A stretch of DNA of 64,000 nt from Bradyrhizobium sp. Y36. GTDB lineage: Bacteria > Pseudomonadota > Alphaproteobacteria > Rhizobiales > Xanthobacteraceae. Positions 38,714-54,882 of the stretch are shown one piece after another. The translations under genes and the position numbers were made by a program. Each line of letters opens with the position of its first letter. The stretch's first letter is position 1. The stretch is from contig NZ_NWTI01000016.1 in the NCBI RefSeq assembly GCF_002531575.1, positions 124,001 through 188,000 on the forward strand, read 5' to 3'. The notes under the pieces were generated by a model. The model had not been told where the DNA came from. It saw only the letters and a list, made by a program, of their open reading frames with translations, and searched no databases.

Positions 38714-39984
38714 ATGTTTCGCAGGGGAATGGCCGCGCGCCTCGTGTGCGCGGCGACGTGTCTGATTGTCGGATCGGCGCTTGCGCCGTTGCAGGCTCAG
38801 ACTTTGACGATGCGCAGCGCGCTCTCGCGCGCGCTGGCCGCGAGCCCGCGGCTGACGGCAGCCGAGCGCGACGTCGGCATCGCCGCGGGCCAGCGCATCC
38901 AGGCGGGCGCCCTGCTCAACCCGGAACTGTCCTATGAACAGGACAATTCGCTCGGCTCCGGCATCTATCGCGGGACCCGCTCGGCCGAGACCACGCTCCA
39001 GATCAGCCAGGCCTTCGAGCTGTTCGGCAAGCGCGACGCGCGGATCGCGGCCGGTGCCGCCGGCATCGAGGTCGCCGCGATCCAGCGCAAGGCGATCAGG
39101 CTCGAGGTGCTGTCGGAGACCGCGATCGCGTTCCTCGGCGTGCTCGGCGCGCAGCGGCGCATCCATATCCTCGACGAGCAGATTGCGGCGATCGACCGCC
39201 TGACGCCGCTGCTCCGCCGCCGCGTCGAGGCCGGCGCCTCCTCTCCGGCCGAAACCGGCCGCGCCGAAGTCGCCTCCGCCCTGGTCAAGGCCGACCGCGA
39301 GCGCTTCAAGGCAACGCTGGCCAGCGCCCGACGCGAGCTTGCGGTGCTGATGGGCGATCCCAACGCCAAATTCGGCGAGGTCTCCGGCCGGCTCGACATC
39401 CTGGGCAAAACGCCGACGTTCCAGGCGGTGGTCGCCGCCATCGACGCCAATCCGCAGCTGGTGCGCTGGACCGCGGTCTATGCCCAGCGCAATGCCGAGC
39501 TGCTGATGGCACGCCTCAGGCCCTATCCGGACGTGCGGATCGCCGCCGGCTGGCGCCACTTCAACGAGACCAATGACGATGCTGTCAGGCTCTCCCTCTC
39601 GGTCCCGATCCCCGTGTTCGACCAGAACCAGGGCAACATCCTCTCGGCGCAAGAGAGCCTCGCCAAGACCAAAGCCGAGCGCGAGGCCAACCGCAACACG
39701 CTGATCGTGATTGCCGGCCGTGCCTACGACTCGCTGCAGGGCTCGCTGCGCGAGCTCGCCGTGCTGCGCGAGACCGCCATCCCCAAGGCCGTCGAGGCCT
39801 CCGAGGCGATCTCGCAAGGCTACGGCCAGGGCCGCTTCACCCTGCTCGAGGTGCTCGACGCCCAGGCCAGCGTCACCCAGGCCCGGCTGCGCGAGCAGGA
39901 GGCGCTGCAGAACTTCCATGCCGGCGTTGCGACCATCGAAGGCCTTGTCGGCAATCCGTTCACGCTGGCGCGGGAGAGCGCGCG

Positions 39985-39988
<4 letters not shown>
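38714..39988 (+). CDS. czcC: Outer-membrane factor of heavy-metal RND efflux system (CzcC-like)
   Basis: 424 residues with a signal peptide (residues 1-28, ending APLQAQ). It is a TolC-family trimer component that forms the outer-membrane exit duct. The two internal repeats typical of TolC are seen as coiled-coil helices (LRREL and ASARRELAVLMGDPN, then SLAKTKAEREANRNTL), with a final YGQGRFTLLEVLDAQASVTQ, the hallmark of the family. Its stop overlaps the next ATG as ATGA, so it is coupled to the adaptor gene. Confidence 0.9.
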
Positions 39989-44167
<4,179 letters not shown>

Positions 44168-44169
44168 AC

Positions 44170-45162
44170 TTGGGTAGCCACGACCACCACGGCCATCACC
44201 ACCATGATCATGCCGGCCACAGCCACGATCATGGACCCGGTCATGACCACAGCCATGATCATGGACTTGGCCACGCGCATGTCCATGCGCCCGCCAATTT
44301 CGGCAAGGCCTTCGCGATCGGCATCTCGCTGAACACCGCGCTGGTCGTGGCCGAGGCGGTCTACGGCTACATCGGCAACTCCACTGCGCTACTCGCCGAC
44401 GCCGGCCATAATCTGTCCGACGTGCTCGGCCTCGTCATCGCCTGGGGCGCCTCGATCGCGGCCCGGCGCGCGCCGAGCGGCCGCTTCACCTACGGCTTTC
44501 GCGCCTCCACCATCCTGGCGGCGCTGGCGAACGCGGTGTTCCTGCTGGTCGCTACCGGCGCGATCGGCTGGGAGGCGATCCTGCGCCTGCGCGAGCCTGA
44601 GCCGGTCGCAGGCGTCACCGTGATGGTGGTCGCCGGCATCGGCATCCTCGTCAACGGCTTCACCGCGATGCTGTTCGCCAGCGGGCGCAAGGACGACATC
44701 AACATCGAAGGCGCGTACTTGCACATGGCCGCCGACGCCGCGGTCTCGCTCGGCGTCGTCATCTCCGCCGCGCTGATCATCTGGACCGGCTGGCTCTGGC
44801 TCGATCCGATCACCAGCCTCGTCATCTGCGCCACCATCCTCTGGAGCACGACCAGCCTGTTGCGCGGCTCCGTCGACATGTCGATGGCCGCTGCGCCCAG
44901 GGGCACCGACCTCGCCGCGATCAGGACGTTTTTGCTCGCGCGTCCAGGCGTCTCGGCGTTCCACGACCTCCATGTCTGGCCGATCTCGACCACGGAGACT
45001 GCGCTGACCTGCCATCTCGTCATGCCCGCCGGCACGGGCGACGCCTTTCTGATGGAGACCGCGCAGCTGCTGAAGGCATCGTTCCGCATCGGCCACACCA
45101 CGCTGCAGATCGAGACCCATCCCGACAACGGCTGCGCGCTGGCGCCGGATGATGTGGTGTGA
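44170..45162 (+). CDS. Cation diffusion facilitator, His-rich (CzcD/DmeF-like)
   Basis: 330 residues from a TTG start at 44170, 2 bases after the czcA stop. GGGGAG lies 8 bases before it, and no ATG or GTG is available near the N-terminus, so the TTG is well supported. Residues 2-42 contain many His/Asp/Gly pairs (HDHHGHHHHDHAGHSHDHG). Six helices follow. The zinc-site motifs are HNLSD (TM2, with ALLADAGHNLSDVLG) and HMAAD (TM5, EGAYLHMAADAAVSLG). It exports divalent metal from the cytoplasm to the periplasm, where the RND pump can pick it up. Confidence 0.9.
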   Translation: MGSHDHHGHHHHDHAGHSHDHGPGHDHSHDHGLGHAHVHAPANFGKAFAIGISLNTALVVAEAVYGYIGNSTALLADAGHNLSDVLGLVIAWGASIAARRAPSGRFTYGFRASTILAALANAVFLLVATGAIGWEAILRLREPEPVAGVTVMVVAGIGILVNGFTAMLFASGRKDDINIEGAYLHMAADAAVSLGVVISAALIIWTGWLWLDPITSLVICATILWSTTSLLRGSVDMSMAAAPRGTDLAAIRTFLLARPGVSAFHDLHVWPISTTETALTCHLVMPAGTGDAFLMETAQLLKASFRIGHTTLQIETHPDNGCALAPDDVV

Positions 45163-45225
45163 GGCATTGTTTGGCCGGCTCCGGCCACCGTTGTCGTCCG
45201 GGACAAGCGTGTCCGCCACTTGCCG

Positions 45226-46305
45226 CTAAGCTGTCACGTCGGAGCTGGCCGCGCCCGCAATGACGCCGTTCTTTGAACGTCGCGCCAGCCAACGCGCCGC
45301 CCAGCGATTGATCGGACGCTCGAGCAAGATCCAGGACGCCGACGCGATCGCGATGACCACCACGAGCATGATCCAGCGCCAGATCTCGCCATTCGCCTTG
45401 TCGAAGTGCCGCCAGGCCGCCAGCCACGGCAAGAACATGAATGCCGGCCAGTGCCACACATAAAGGCCATAGGAGACATCGCCAAGCTTGACCAGCAAGC
45501 GCGGCGCCGCCGGCAGAAGCGCCAGGCCGGCGACGGCCAGGCAGCACGCCATGGGGGTTGCCCATACCGTCAATCGCGGACCGAAAACATACGCACCGGC
45601 CGCGAGCGCCAGAAGCCCCAGACTGGAGCTCCAGCGCGGGGAGAGCCGTGCGATCATCATGTAGGCGAACACGCCCGCGGCGAAGTCGGCATAATGGCCG
45701 TCAGCGAAACGGGCGATGATCGGAGGTTGAGGCTCGATCGCGCGCCCGACCCAGGCAGCCGCGACGCACCAGACGAGCAACAGCCGGACTCCGCCGAGCG
45801 GGATGAGCACTGCGGAGACGAGGTAGAAAATCACCTCGTATTCGAGTGTCCAGCCGACCGAGTTCATCGGTGTGGCTTGCGGAACGATCAGGAGCGACCG
45901 CAATATCCGCCCCAGCTCGATCTCTTGAGACGGCCCCCCGATGCTGCGGCTGAAGAGAACGATCATCACCAGCGTGGCCAGCGCGTTGAGGGGGTAGATG
46001 CGGAAAAAGCGCTTGGCGAGGAAACTTAGGGGCGTGTAACCCGGCGCCGTCGAGACGTAGCAGACAATGAAGCCGGATATGGCAAAGAACAGATCGACCC
46101 CGTCGGCTCCGTGATCGGCCAGAAATTTCCAGGTGACGAGCTGCGACTTGTCGAAATAGATCAGCGCGAGATGCGTGTGAAAGTAGAATACGGCCAGAGC
46201 GGCCACCGCGCGCCCGAGCTGCACGCCCGGCAGTCGGCCATGACGTTGAGCGTCTCCCCTCCGGTCCACGCCTGCCAGCGCACCCGGCCTTGCGTCACTC
46301 GGCAT
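45226..46305 (-). CDS. Acyltransferase 3 family membrane protein
   Basis: 359 residues with about ten helices. The N-terminal active-site histidine lies in LAVFYFHTHLALIYFD, and LFFAISGFIVCYVSTAPGY plus KRFFRIYPLNALATL form the characteristic R-x10-H-like block of OafA/NodX-type enzymes. DVSYGLYVWHWPAFMF near residue 290 is the second fingerprint. Such enzymes O-acylate (often O-acetylate) sugars of lipopolysaccharide or exopolysaccharide. No polysaccharide cluster is adjacent. It is convergent with the CDF gene. Confidence 0.88.
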   Translation of the reverse strand: MPSDARPGALAGVDRRGDAQRHGRLPGVQLGRAVAALAVFYFHTHLALIYFDKSQLVTWKFLADHGADGVDLFFAISGFIVCYVSTAPGYTPLSFLAKRFFRIYPLNALATLVMIVLFSRSIGGPSQEIELGRILRSLLIVPQATPMNSVGWTLEYEVIFYLVSAVLIPLGGVRLLLVWCVAAAWVGRAIEPQPPIIARFADGHYADFAAGVFAYMMIARLSPRWSSSLGLLALAAGAYVFGPRLTVWATPMACCLAVAGLALLPAAPRLLVKLGDVSYGLYVWHWPAFMFLPWLAAWRHFDKANGEIWRWIMLVVVIAIASASWILLERPINRWAARWLARRSKNGVIAGAASSDVTA

Positions 46306-46336
46306 GTCCGCTCACGCGCAGTTCGGATGACGCATC

Positions 46337-46440
46337 CTAAAGCATGATCCGGAAAATTGCGAAGCGGTTTTCCGGAAGGATCAGGCGCAAACAACAACCT
46401 GAAGGGCGATGACGGTTCATCCGAATCTCATCGCGCTTTA
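46337..46440. repeat. Dispersed 105-bp intergenic repeat, copy A
   Basis: Begins CTAAAGCATGATCCGGAAAA and contains GCGAAGCGGTTTTCCGGAAGG, whose TTCCGG/CCGGAA arms can pair, then ACAACAACCT and a closing CTCATCGCGCTTTA. About 90% identical to copy B at 48801-48905 in the same orientation. Its last three bases (TTA on plus) are the stop codon of the minus-strand methyltransferase gene. Confidence 0.9.
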
Positions 46441-47298
46441 CGTCGCCTTCGCCGTCACGATCCAGATCGCGCCCTGCAGCGCCACGCTCTGCCCCTTCAG
46501 GAACGGCGTGAGCATCTCGCGGATCGAGGCTTTTGCAGCCTCATAGGTCTCCGGCGGATGTCCCTGCAGCGCACGGCTGGCCGGGCCGATCTGGAGGGCG
46601 CCGTCGACCGCCGCGTCGAGGCCGCCGCCGATCGCAACATCCATCGGCAGATTGTGCGGCTCCATCGCCACGTCGACGAAGCCCGCGCCTTTGAGGATGC
46701 GGCTCACGCGCTCTTCCGAGGCGAAGGCGAACGGGCCCGGCTCCTCCGGTCCGACCGGCGGCATTTTCGGCACATGCTTGTAGACCGCCATCAACGGCGC
46801 CATCATCCACGGGTTTTCCTTCGGCTCGCGCCAGCAGGCAAAGGCGAGCCGCCCTGAGGGCTTCAGCGCGCGGCGCAGGTTGGCGAAGGACGCGACGGGA
46901 TCGGCAAAGAACATCACGCCAAAGCGCGAGGCGAGCAGATCGAAGCTCGCCGGCTCGAACGGATAGAAGGTCGCATCCGCCAGCACGAAATCGAGCGGCA
47001 GACCCTTGGGCGCAAACGCGCGCGCCTGCGACAGCATCGGCTCGGACACGTCGAGGCCGAGCGCAAAACCGTCAGGCGCCACCGCCTTCGCAAATGCGAA
47101 AGTCGTCGCCCCCGAACCGCAGCCGACGTCGAGGATACGCTCGCCCGGCTTCGGCTTGGCGCGGTCGATCAGCACATCGGCAATGGGGCCGAGCAGGCTC
47201 TCCTGCGCCGCATGGCGATCGGCCCAGCGCTGCCCGCTCGGTCCGTTCCAATAGGCGATCTGGTCGGCATTTTGATCATTTCCGCTGGGCTGTTGCAT
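46438..47298 (-). CDS. Class I SAM-dependent methyltransferase
   Basis: 286 residues from ATG at 47298, with GAGGAG 4 bases upstream. The SAM-binding motif ERILDVGCGSGATTFAFA lies at residues about 52-70, followed by LGLDVSEPMLSQA and the motif-II/III region FDLLASRFGVMFFADPVASF. It resembles Ubie/Methyltransf_11 enzymes; substrate unknown. The C-terminal codon is followed by a TAA supplied by the repeat at 46337-46440. A degraded copy of its 5' end lies at 49281-49402, which points to a local duplication. Confidence 0.88.
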   Translation of the reverse strand: MQQPSGNDQNADQIAYWNGPSGQRWADRHAAQESLLGPIADVLIDRAKPKPGERILDVGCGSGATTFAFAKAVAPDGFALGLDVSEPMLSQARAFAPKGLPLDFVLADATFYPFEPASFDLLASRFGVMFFADPVASFANLRRALKPSGRLAFACWREPKENPWMMAPLMAVYKHVPKMPPVGPEEPGPFAFASEERVSRILKGAGFVDVAMEPHNLPMDVAIGGGLDAAVDGALQIGPASRALQGHPPETYEAAKASIREMLTPFLKGQSVALQGAIWIVTAKAT

Positions 47299-47578
47299 CG
47301 GGCTCCTCGTCGCACGCGCTCGCGCGCCACCTGTCCTTGCAGGATCGCATCCGTTCTCGGGAATTCCTATCAGATTTCGATTGTCTGAGTGAATCTCGGT
47401 CGGCGGGCCCGGCACGTCTCCGCCTGAAGTGACATGGTTATCGCTCTGGCCCGGCGACGAATTCCATCGCTATCGAGATCGGAACGCCGTCGAACCATGT
47501 GACAATAACCAAACACAGCTCAAGAGCGGATGCTGACATAAATTCGCGTGAAGCCTCGCATGCGCTGTGCTTCGCCGC

Positions 47579-48787
47579 CTAGTTTCTCAGGGAGAGTGCT
47601 GCTGACCTTGCTATGTCCCAGACATGCACGGGAAGGGCCGGCATCGGTGGAGTGACGTTCGGGCGATAGACTCGCTCGATCAGGTCAACGGAGGCTCTGT
47701 GCACATCCCGGACCGTCAGTGCTGCCTGCACGGACCAGGCCATCCAGACAAGAACGGGTAACCAGCGAATCCGCCGACTCGACGATGCCATGGCGAGCAG
47801 CAGGCCGTAGGCAAGCGCCGGCAGCGCCAAATGACGATCCCTCGCATAGGCGTAGGAGAAAAGTGCGCAGCCAAGAGCGACAATGAGGAGCAATATCGCC
47901 GGTCTGCTTCTCCATTTCGGCAATAGCAATGCGATCAACGCAGTCGATGCCAATAGCAGGGGAGTCTCGTAGCGAAGTTCGTGTATCGGCTCTCCCCATT
48001 TGGTCAGGCGAGTCCAAAGCGCGATGACCTGTGACGCGATGTTGACGGCATAGGACTGAATATCGACCGGGCTGGCGTTGGCCAGCCCCATTCCGTGGCC
48101 GATGGTCGCGGCTCTCATGACGAAATAACCGAGCGTGATGGCACCGAAAACCAGCGTTGCCCTCACCGGCAAGGACGCCGCAAGAAAAGGGTAGAAAACC
48201 AGCAGAGCCAGGCCGTTCTCCTTCATCGAGAGAGCCGCCACAAACAGGATGGCGCACAGAGTCAGCTTCATGCCTTCGCTCCGCGAAGAGAAGACAACAG
48301 CCAGACCCGCCGCAAAGCAGATCAAAACGACAATGTGAGGCAGTTCGCTCAGCCATATGACCGACCCCGATATGAACGGAGACCCGATCAGAAAAACGGC
48401 AAGCAGTGGAATCGTCGAACCCGGCAGGTCCAGCCGCGCCGCCGCGACGGATGTCGTCCACAACAGTAAGAGCAAAGCGCCAAACTGGACGATCCGGTAG
48501 GGCAAAAGATGCCAGCCAAAGGCGGAATGCAGCAGTTTCAGCAACAGCTCCGCACCTGGCCGATAGAACGGGCTGCCGTCCATCCACGCCGGGCTAAAGG
48601 GGATTTCGGCGAATCGTTGATTGCCGAGCCGGTAGAGCCACGCAAGATCGTCCACGTATTCGAACGGCTGGCGGGCCATGACCACGAACAGGCCGATCAT
48701 GAGAACGGCGGTGCCCGTCCACATGATCGTCATTGCCGAGCGGCGGATGACGTGCGGGAGAGGCCGATCTGGCAGACTTAGATCCAT
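47579..48787 (-). CDS. Polytopic membrane protein, possibly glycosyltransferase-like
   Basis: 402 residues with roughly ten hydrophobic segments. An early periplasmic loop contains PFEYVDDLAWLYRLGNQRF, and acidic-aromatic residues after the first helix are typical of GT-C (ArnT/PMT-like) glycosyltransferases, as is the long set of evenly spaced helices. No definite family motif is seen. It is close to the dispersed repeat, whose copy B lies 13 bases upstream of the start, so its promoter must lie within or beyond the repeat. Confidence 0.65.
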   Translation of the reverse strand: MDLSLPDRPLPHVIRRSAMTIMWTGTAVLMIGLFVVMARQPFEYVDDLAWLYRLGNQRFAEIPFSPAWMDGSPFYRPGAELLLKLLHSAFGWHLLPYRIVQFGALLLLLWTTSVAAARLDLPGSTIPLLAVFLIGSPFISGSVIWLSELPHIVVLICFAAGLAVVFSSRSEGMKLTLCAILFVAALSMKENGLALLVFYPFLAASLPVRATLVFGAITLGYFVMRAATIGHGMGLANASPVDIQSYAVNIASQVIALWTRLTKWGEPIHELRYETPLLLASTALIALLLPKWRSRPAILLLIVALGCALFSYAYARDRHLALPALAYGLLLAMASSSRRIRWLPVLVWMAWSVQAALTVRDVHRASVDLIERVYRPNVTPPMPALPVHVWDIARSAALSLRN

Positions 48788-48800
48788 GGTCGGATCAGTC

Positions 48801-48905
48801 CTAAAGCATGATCCGGAAAAGTGCGAAGCGGTTTTCCGGAAAGATCATGCGCAAACAACAACCTAAAGCGCGATGACGATTCATCCAAATCTCATCGCGC
48901 TTTAG
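48801..48905. repeat. Dispersed 105-bp intergenic repeat, copy B
   Basis: A symmetric version bounded by CTAAAGC and GCTTTAG, with GATCCGGAAAA and TTTTCCGGAAAGATC as inverted arms, and GCGCGATGA / TCATCGCGC as another pair. Same orientation as copy A. Bases 48902-48904 are the stop codon of the small minus-strand gene that ends here. Confidence 0.92.
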
Positions 48906-49054
48906 TCCCGCAGATGCTCGGGATCGTGTTCCATGGCTGCCGCGCGCGCACGCGAAGCCGAGCGGCGGCGGGCCTTGATCATTCGCCTTTCGCGAGCGGC
49001 TGCACGGTCTTCCCGCCGAACCGCAGCGATGGCCTCGAAGATATGTCGCATCAT
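48902..49054 (-). CDS. Small basic protein (50 residues)
   Basis: Begins MMRHIFEAIAAVRREDRAAA and continues with an Arg/Ala-rich helix to EHDPEHLRD. AGGA lies 8 bases before the first ATG, and the ATG overlaps the stop of the preceding 57-codon gene as TGATG. About a quarter of residues are arginine or lysine, so nucleic-acid or membrane-surface binding is possible. The stop lies in the dispersed repeat, so the original C-terminus may have been different. Confidence 0.5.
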   Translation of the reverse strand: MMRHIFEAIAAVRREDRAAARERRMIKARRRSASRARAAAMEHDPEHLRD

Positions 49055-49227
49055 CAATGGGTCCTGAAATACAGCGTCGCTATCAGAGCGAAAAGCCCGA
49101 TCCAGACAATCGCTCCCAATTCCAAGGCTTCCGCCACGGTAACGCTCAGTGGCGCTGTGCGCCGCAAGCCGATCCATAGCAAAACCGCAGCAAACGGCAG
49201 GACAATTAGAGCGAAACCTTGGATCAT
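49054..49227 (-). CDS. Small two-helix membrane protein (57 residues)
   Basis: The translation starts MIQGFALIVLPFAAVLLWIG and ends IVWIGLFALIATLYFRTH: two hydrophobic helices joined by a short loop with two arginines and two glutamates. The reading frame is too hydrophobic and too neatly built to look like chance, and it is coupled by TGATG to the next small gene. No clear ribosome-binding site is visible. Function unknown. Confidence 0.5.
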   Translation of the reverse strand: MIQGFALIVLPFAAVLLWIGLRRTAPLSVTVAEALELGAIVWIGLFALIATLYFRTH

Positions 49228-49280
49228 GAGCACAATCTAGTCCACCACACAGACCCGGCGCAAGTCGAGGTAGCGATCGT

Positions 49281-49402
49281 GGCGCGGTCGATCAGCACCT
49301 CGGCGATGGGACCGAGCAGGTCTCCTGCACCGCGTGGCGATCGGCCCAGCGCTGTCCGCTGGGGCCGTTCCAATAGGCGATCTAGTCGCTGGGCTGTTGC
49401 AT
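49281..49402 (-). pseudogene. Decayed copy of the methyltransferase 5' end
   Basis: Aligns with 47159-47298 of the intact methyltransferase: shared runs include GGCGCGGTCGATCAGCAC, GGCGATCGGCCCAGCGCTG and CCGTTCCAATAGGCGATCT on the plus strand. Relative to the intact gene it has a deletion of about 20 bases near the start codon, a TAG (CTAG on plus) inside the frame and at least one frameshift. Only about the first 45 codons remain. Confidence 0.8.
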
Positions 49403-49427
49403 CGGGAGCCTCTTGATTGCAGCCCGT

Positions 49428-49685
49428 CTACGTCCGGAATCCACTGCACGCCCGCAGCAAGATCTCAAGCGGAAGCGTTCGAGACAGCTCCGCCCGGGGC
49501 GTGGCGCTGTCATCGGACTCGATCAGCTCGTAACGGCGACCACAATGACGCTTGCCGCAGGGCGGATGATTGGGCGCTTCGTTCCACCGGATCGCGGCGA
49601 GCGGCTGCAATTCTGCGAGAGCCTGTTGGCGCGTCTGAAATCGACCCTGGTGCTCGGCGTGCAATTCGTCCTCGATGACGAGCAT
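49428..49685 (-). pseudogene. Remnant of a small conserved Bradyrhizobium-type protein
   Basis: Reads MLVIEDELHAEHQGRFQTR, then WNEAPNHPPC and CGRRYELIESDDS. From memory a family of about 90 residues with W-x-EAPN-x-APC and CGR-x-YE is common in Bradyrhizobium. Near the C-terminus the frame continues LEILLRACSGFRT, but a single-base shift restores AAGVQW, close to the family ending, so a frameshift is likely. Family function unknown. Confidence 0.45.
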
Positions 49686-49791
49686 TCCCTCGCTTCGCTC
49701 GACCGAATTGAGTGTGATGCCTTGCCGAGTTCTGCTCACTTGCCGGGCTGTGCTGACTTGCCGAGCCATAGCTCGCGAAGCGAACGAAGGC

Positions 49792-49868
49792 TGGTGGGCG
49801 GTCACGGATTCGAACCGCGGACCCTCTCGGTGTAAACGAGATGCTCTAACCAGCTGAGCTAACCGCCC
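49792..49868 (-). tRNA. tRNA-Val (TAC)
   Basis: On the minus strand GGGCGGT pairs with ACCGCCC. The D arm is GCTC...GAGC. Anticodon stem TCTCG/CGAGA holds loop TTTACAC with anticodon TAC. The T arm is CGCGG TTCGAAT CCGTG, and CCA is encoded. 77 bases, intact. Confidence 0.97.
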
Positions 49869-49914
49869 TCGCCGCCTCTTTATCCCTACCCGCCCTCGCT
49901 GGGCAAGCCCGACC

Positions 49915-50319
49915 TCAATCCTGCGGGCGGCCCGGCAGGAGTGGCACCGCGTCGATCCAGACTGCCGCGGACCGGCACCAGATCTGCCTGACGGGGCGCA
50001 ATTTGTCGCGCTGGCGGATCGAGCCCCAGCGGATGCCCCAATCGTCGGCCTGGTCGCCCTCGCCGCTGGTGAACAGCGGGGAACCGCAGTCGGCGCAAAA
50101 ATGCTGGAAGCGCATCCGGCCGTTGTCGCCGCGCTTGCCGTAGATTTTTGGCGTGCCGGCGGTCAGGTGGACGTCCGCCCCGGAACAGACAGCCGTCACG
50201 CGGAATGGCGAGCCGGTCAGCGCCTGGCAGTCCGTGCAGTGGCACACCGAGACCGCCTCAGGATCGACCTCGGCCGCGAAGGTGATCTTGCCGCAATGGC
50301 ATTGCCCGTCGATCTGCAT
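49915..50319 (-). CDS. GFA family (glutathione-dependent formaldehyde-activating) protein
   Basis: 134 residues. Zinc-binding cysteines appear in order as CHCG (residues 7-10), SVCHCTDCQALTGSPF and FCADCGSPLF, the full GFA/CENP-V domain pattern. Members include the enzyme that joins formaldehyde to glutathione, but many have other roles, and no formaldehyde pathway gene is adjacent. It lies between the tRNA-Val gene and the lon terminator, with its own promoter in a short gap. Confidence 0.9.
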   Translation of the reverse strand: MQIDGQCHCGKITFAAEVDPEAVSVCHCTDCQALTGSPFRVTAVCSGADVHLTAGTPKIYGKRGDNGRMRFQHFCADCGSPLFTSGEGDQADDWGIRWGSIRQRDKLRPVRQIWCRSAAVWIDAVPLLPGRPQD

Positions 50320-50343
50320 CGCCCTCGTCCCCTTCCCAAAACA

Positions 50344-50369
50344 AAAACGGCGCCCGAAGGCGCCGTTTT
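50344..50369. terminator. Bidirectional terminator after lon
   Basis: AAAACGGCGCC and GGCGCCGTTTT pair around CGAA. On the minus strand it ends in TTTTTGTTTT directly downstream of lon; on the plus strand TTTTATCATTTTTT follows. Confidence 0.92.
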
Positions 50370-50391
50370 ATCATTTTTTCGAGCTGCGATC

Positions 50392-52815
<2,424 letters not shown>

Positions 52816-52984
52816 GGCCTTTTCCTTTTGCTTTGCCCCCTTGCACGCAGTCCGCCGTCTTCATGCGCAACCGCCACAAGGTGCCGAGGTGATCCACAAA
52901 CCGGCCTACCAGTCGAAGGTTGGACCGGCCTTGCCGGATCGGAACTGAGGCGAATCTTGAAGAGAATTTTCGCTCGCCGCCGAC

Positions 52985-53015
52985 ATTAGGTGGCTATCGA
53001 CCCGGGGGGTGTCAA
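52985..53015 (-). promoter_or_regulatory. Candidate lon promoter
   Basis: TTGACA and CCTAAT on the minus strand are 19 bases apart, giving a leader of about 160 bases before lon. The spacing is long and the -10 weak. No clear heat-shock type promoter is seen here. Confidence 0.3.
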
Positions 53016-53021
53016 GTCATT

Positions 53022-53044
53022 GAAAAACGCGCGCCATCAGGCGC
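53022..53044 (-). terminator. Terminator downstream of clpX
   Basis: On the minus strand GCGCC-TGAT-GGCGC is followed by GCGTTTTTC. A second stem, CGCTTAC/GTAAGCG (about 53044-53062), precedes it. Confidence 0.75.
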
Positions 53045-53073
53045 TTACGCAACGCGGTAAGCGACGCAACACC

Positions 53074-53099
53074 GGCTGCGGAACAACATTTCCGCAGCC
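53074..53099. other. Perfect 10-bp hairpin after clpX
   Basis: GGCTGCGGAA and TTCCGCAGCC are exact complements around six bases, about 40 bases downstream of the clpX stop and upstream of the terminator. It has no T run; it may protect the clpX mRNA 3' end. Confidence 0.7.
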
Positions 53100-53140
53100 C
53101 CAACTCAAAGGTACGATTGGAGCGTTCCAGCGCCGGAAGC

Positions 53141-54412
<1,272 letters not shown>

Positions 54413-54882
54413 TCCTGTCTCCGTCCGCGGTTCGATCCCGTTCCGCTCGATCGCTCCATTCCGGCACGATGGCCAGCATGAAGCTTAAGTAGAGCAAATT
54501 CCGTACCAAAAAAGACCCTACGCATTACATCCCGTGCGAATCACGGTCGCTCGATTCTCCGCGATCATAGCCGATCATTCGTAGCCAACCATGCTGTCAC
54601 CCGACTATCAAGAATTCGCTAATCGGGGGTCGCCGGCTACCCGTGACAATACCGTGATTTCCGGTCTTGGCACGGGCGAAGTGATCGAAATCACCCCGGC
54701 GTTGCTGGATTGCCACGAAAAACAAGCACGAAAGCGGAACCTTCTGCCTGTCGCAGGGCGCAAAATACCGTTTTGCGACGCGCGCACGCGTCCTAAACGT
54801 GAACGCTGCCCTGATGGCGCCCGGCGATCCCTCAAGCATTTGCCCGAGGGCCTAACAAGGGATCGCCGCAGCCCCAGTAGTG
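54413..54882. other. Intergenic region between clpP and clpX
   Basis: 470 bases without a credible gene. An 11-bp perfect stem (CGGCGATCCCT at 54822-54832 with AGGGATCGCCG at 54858-54868) lies just downstream of the clpP stop and may mark its 3' end, though no T run follows. The half nearer clpX is richer in A/T (ACCAAAAAAGACCCTACG) and probably holds the clpX promoter. Confidence 0.5.

Noticed and set aside
44170-44290. Short repeats in the CDF gene resembling a CRISPR array
   Set aside because: They are His-Asp codon repeats (CATGATCATG type) without regular 24-40-base repeats and unique spacers.
49700-49800. CTTGCCG-type short repeats before tRNA-Val as an attachment site
   Set aside because: No copy of the tRNA-Val 3' end is repeated within the window, and no integrase gene is present.
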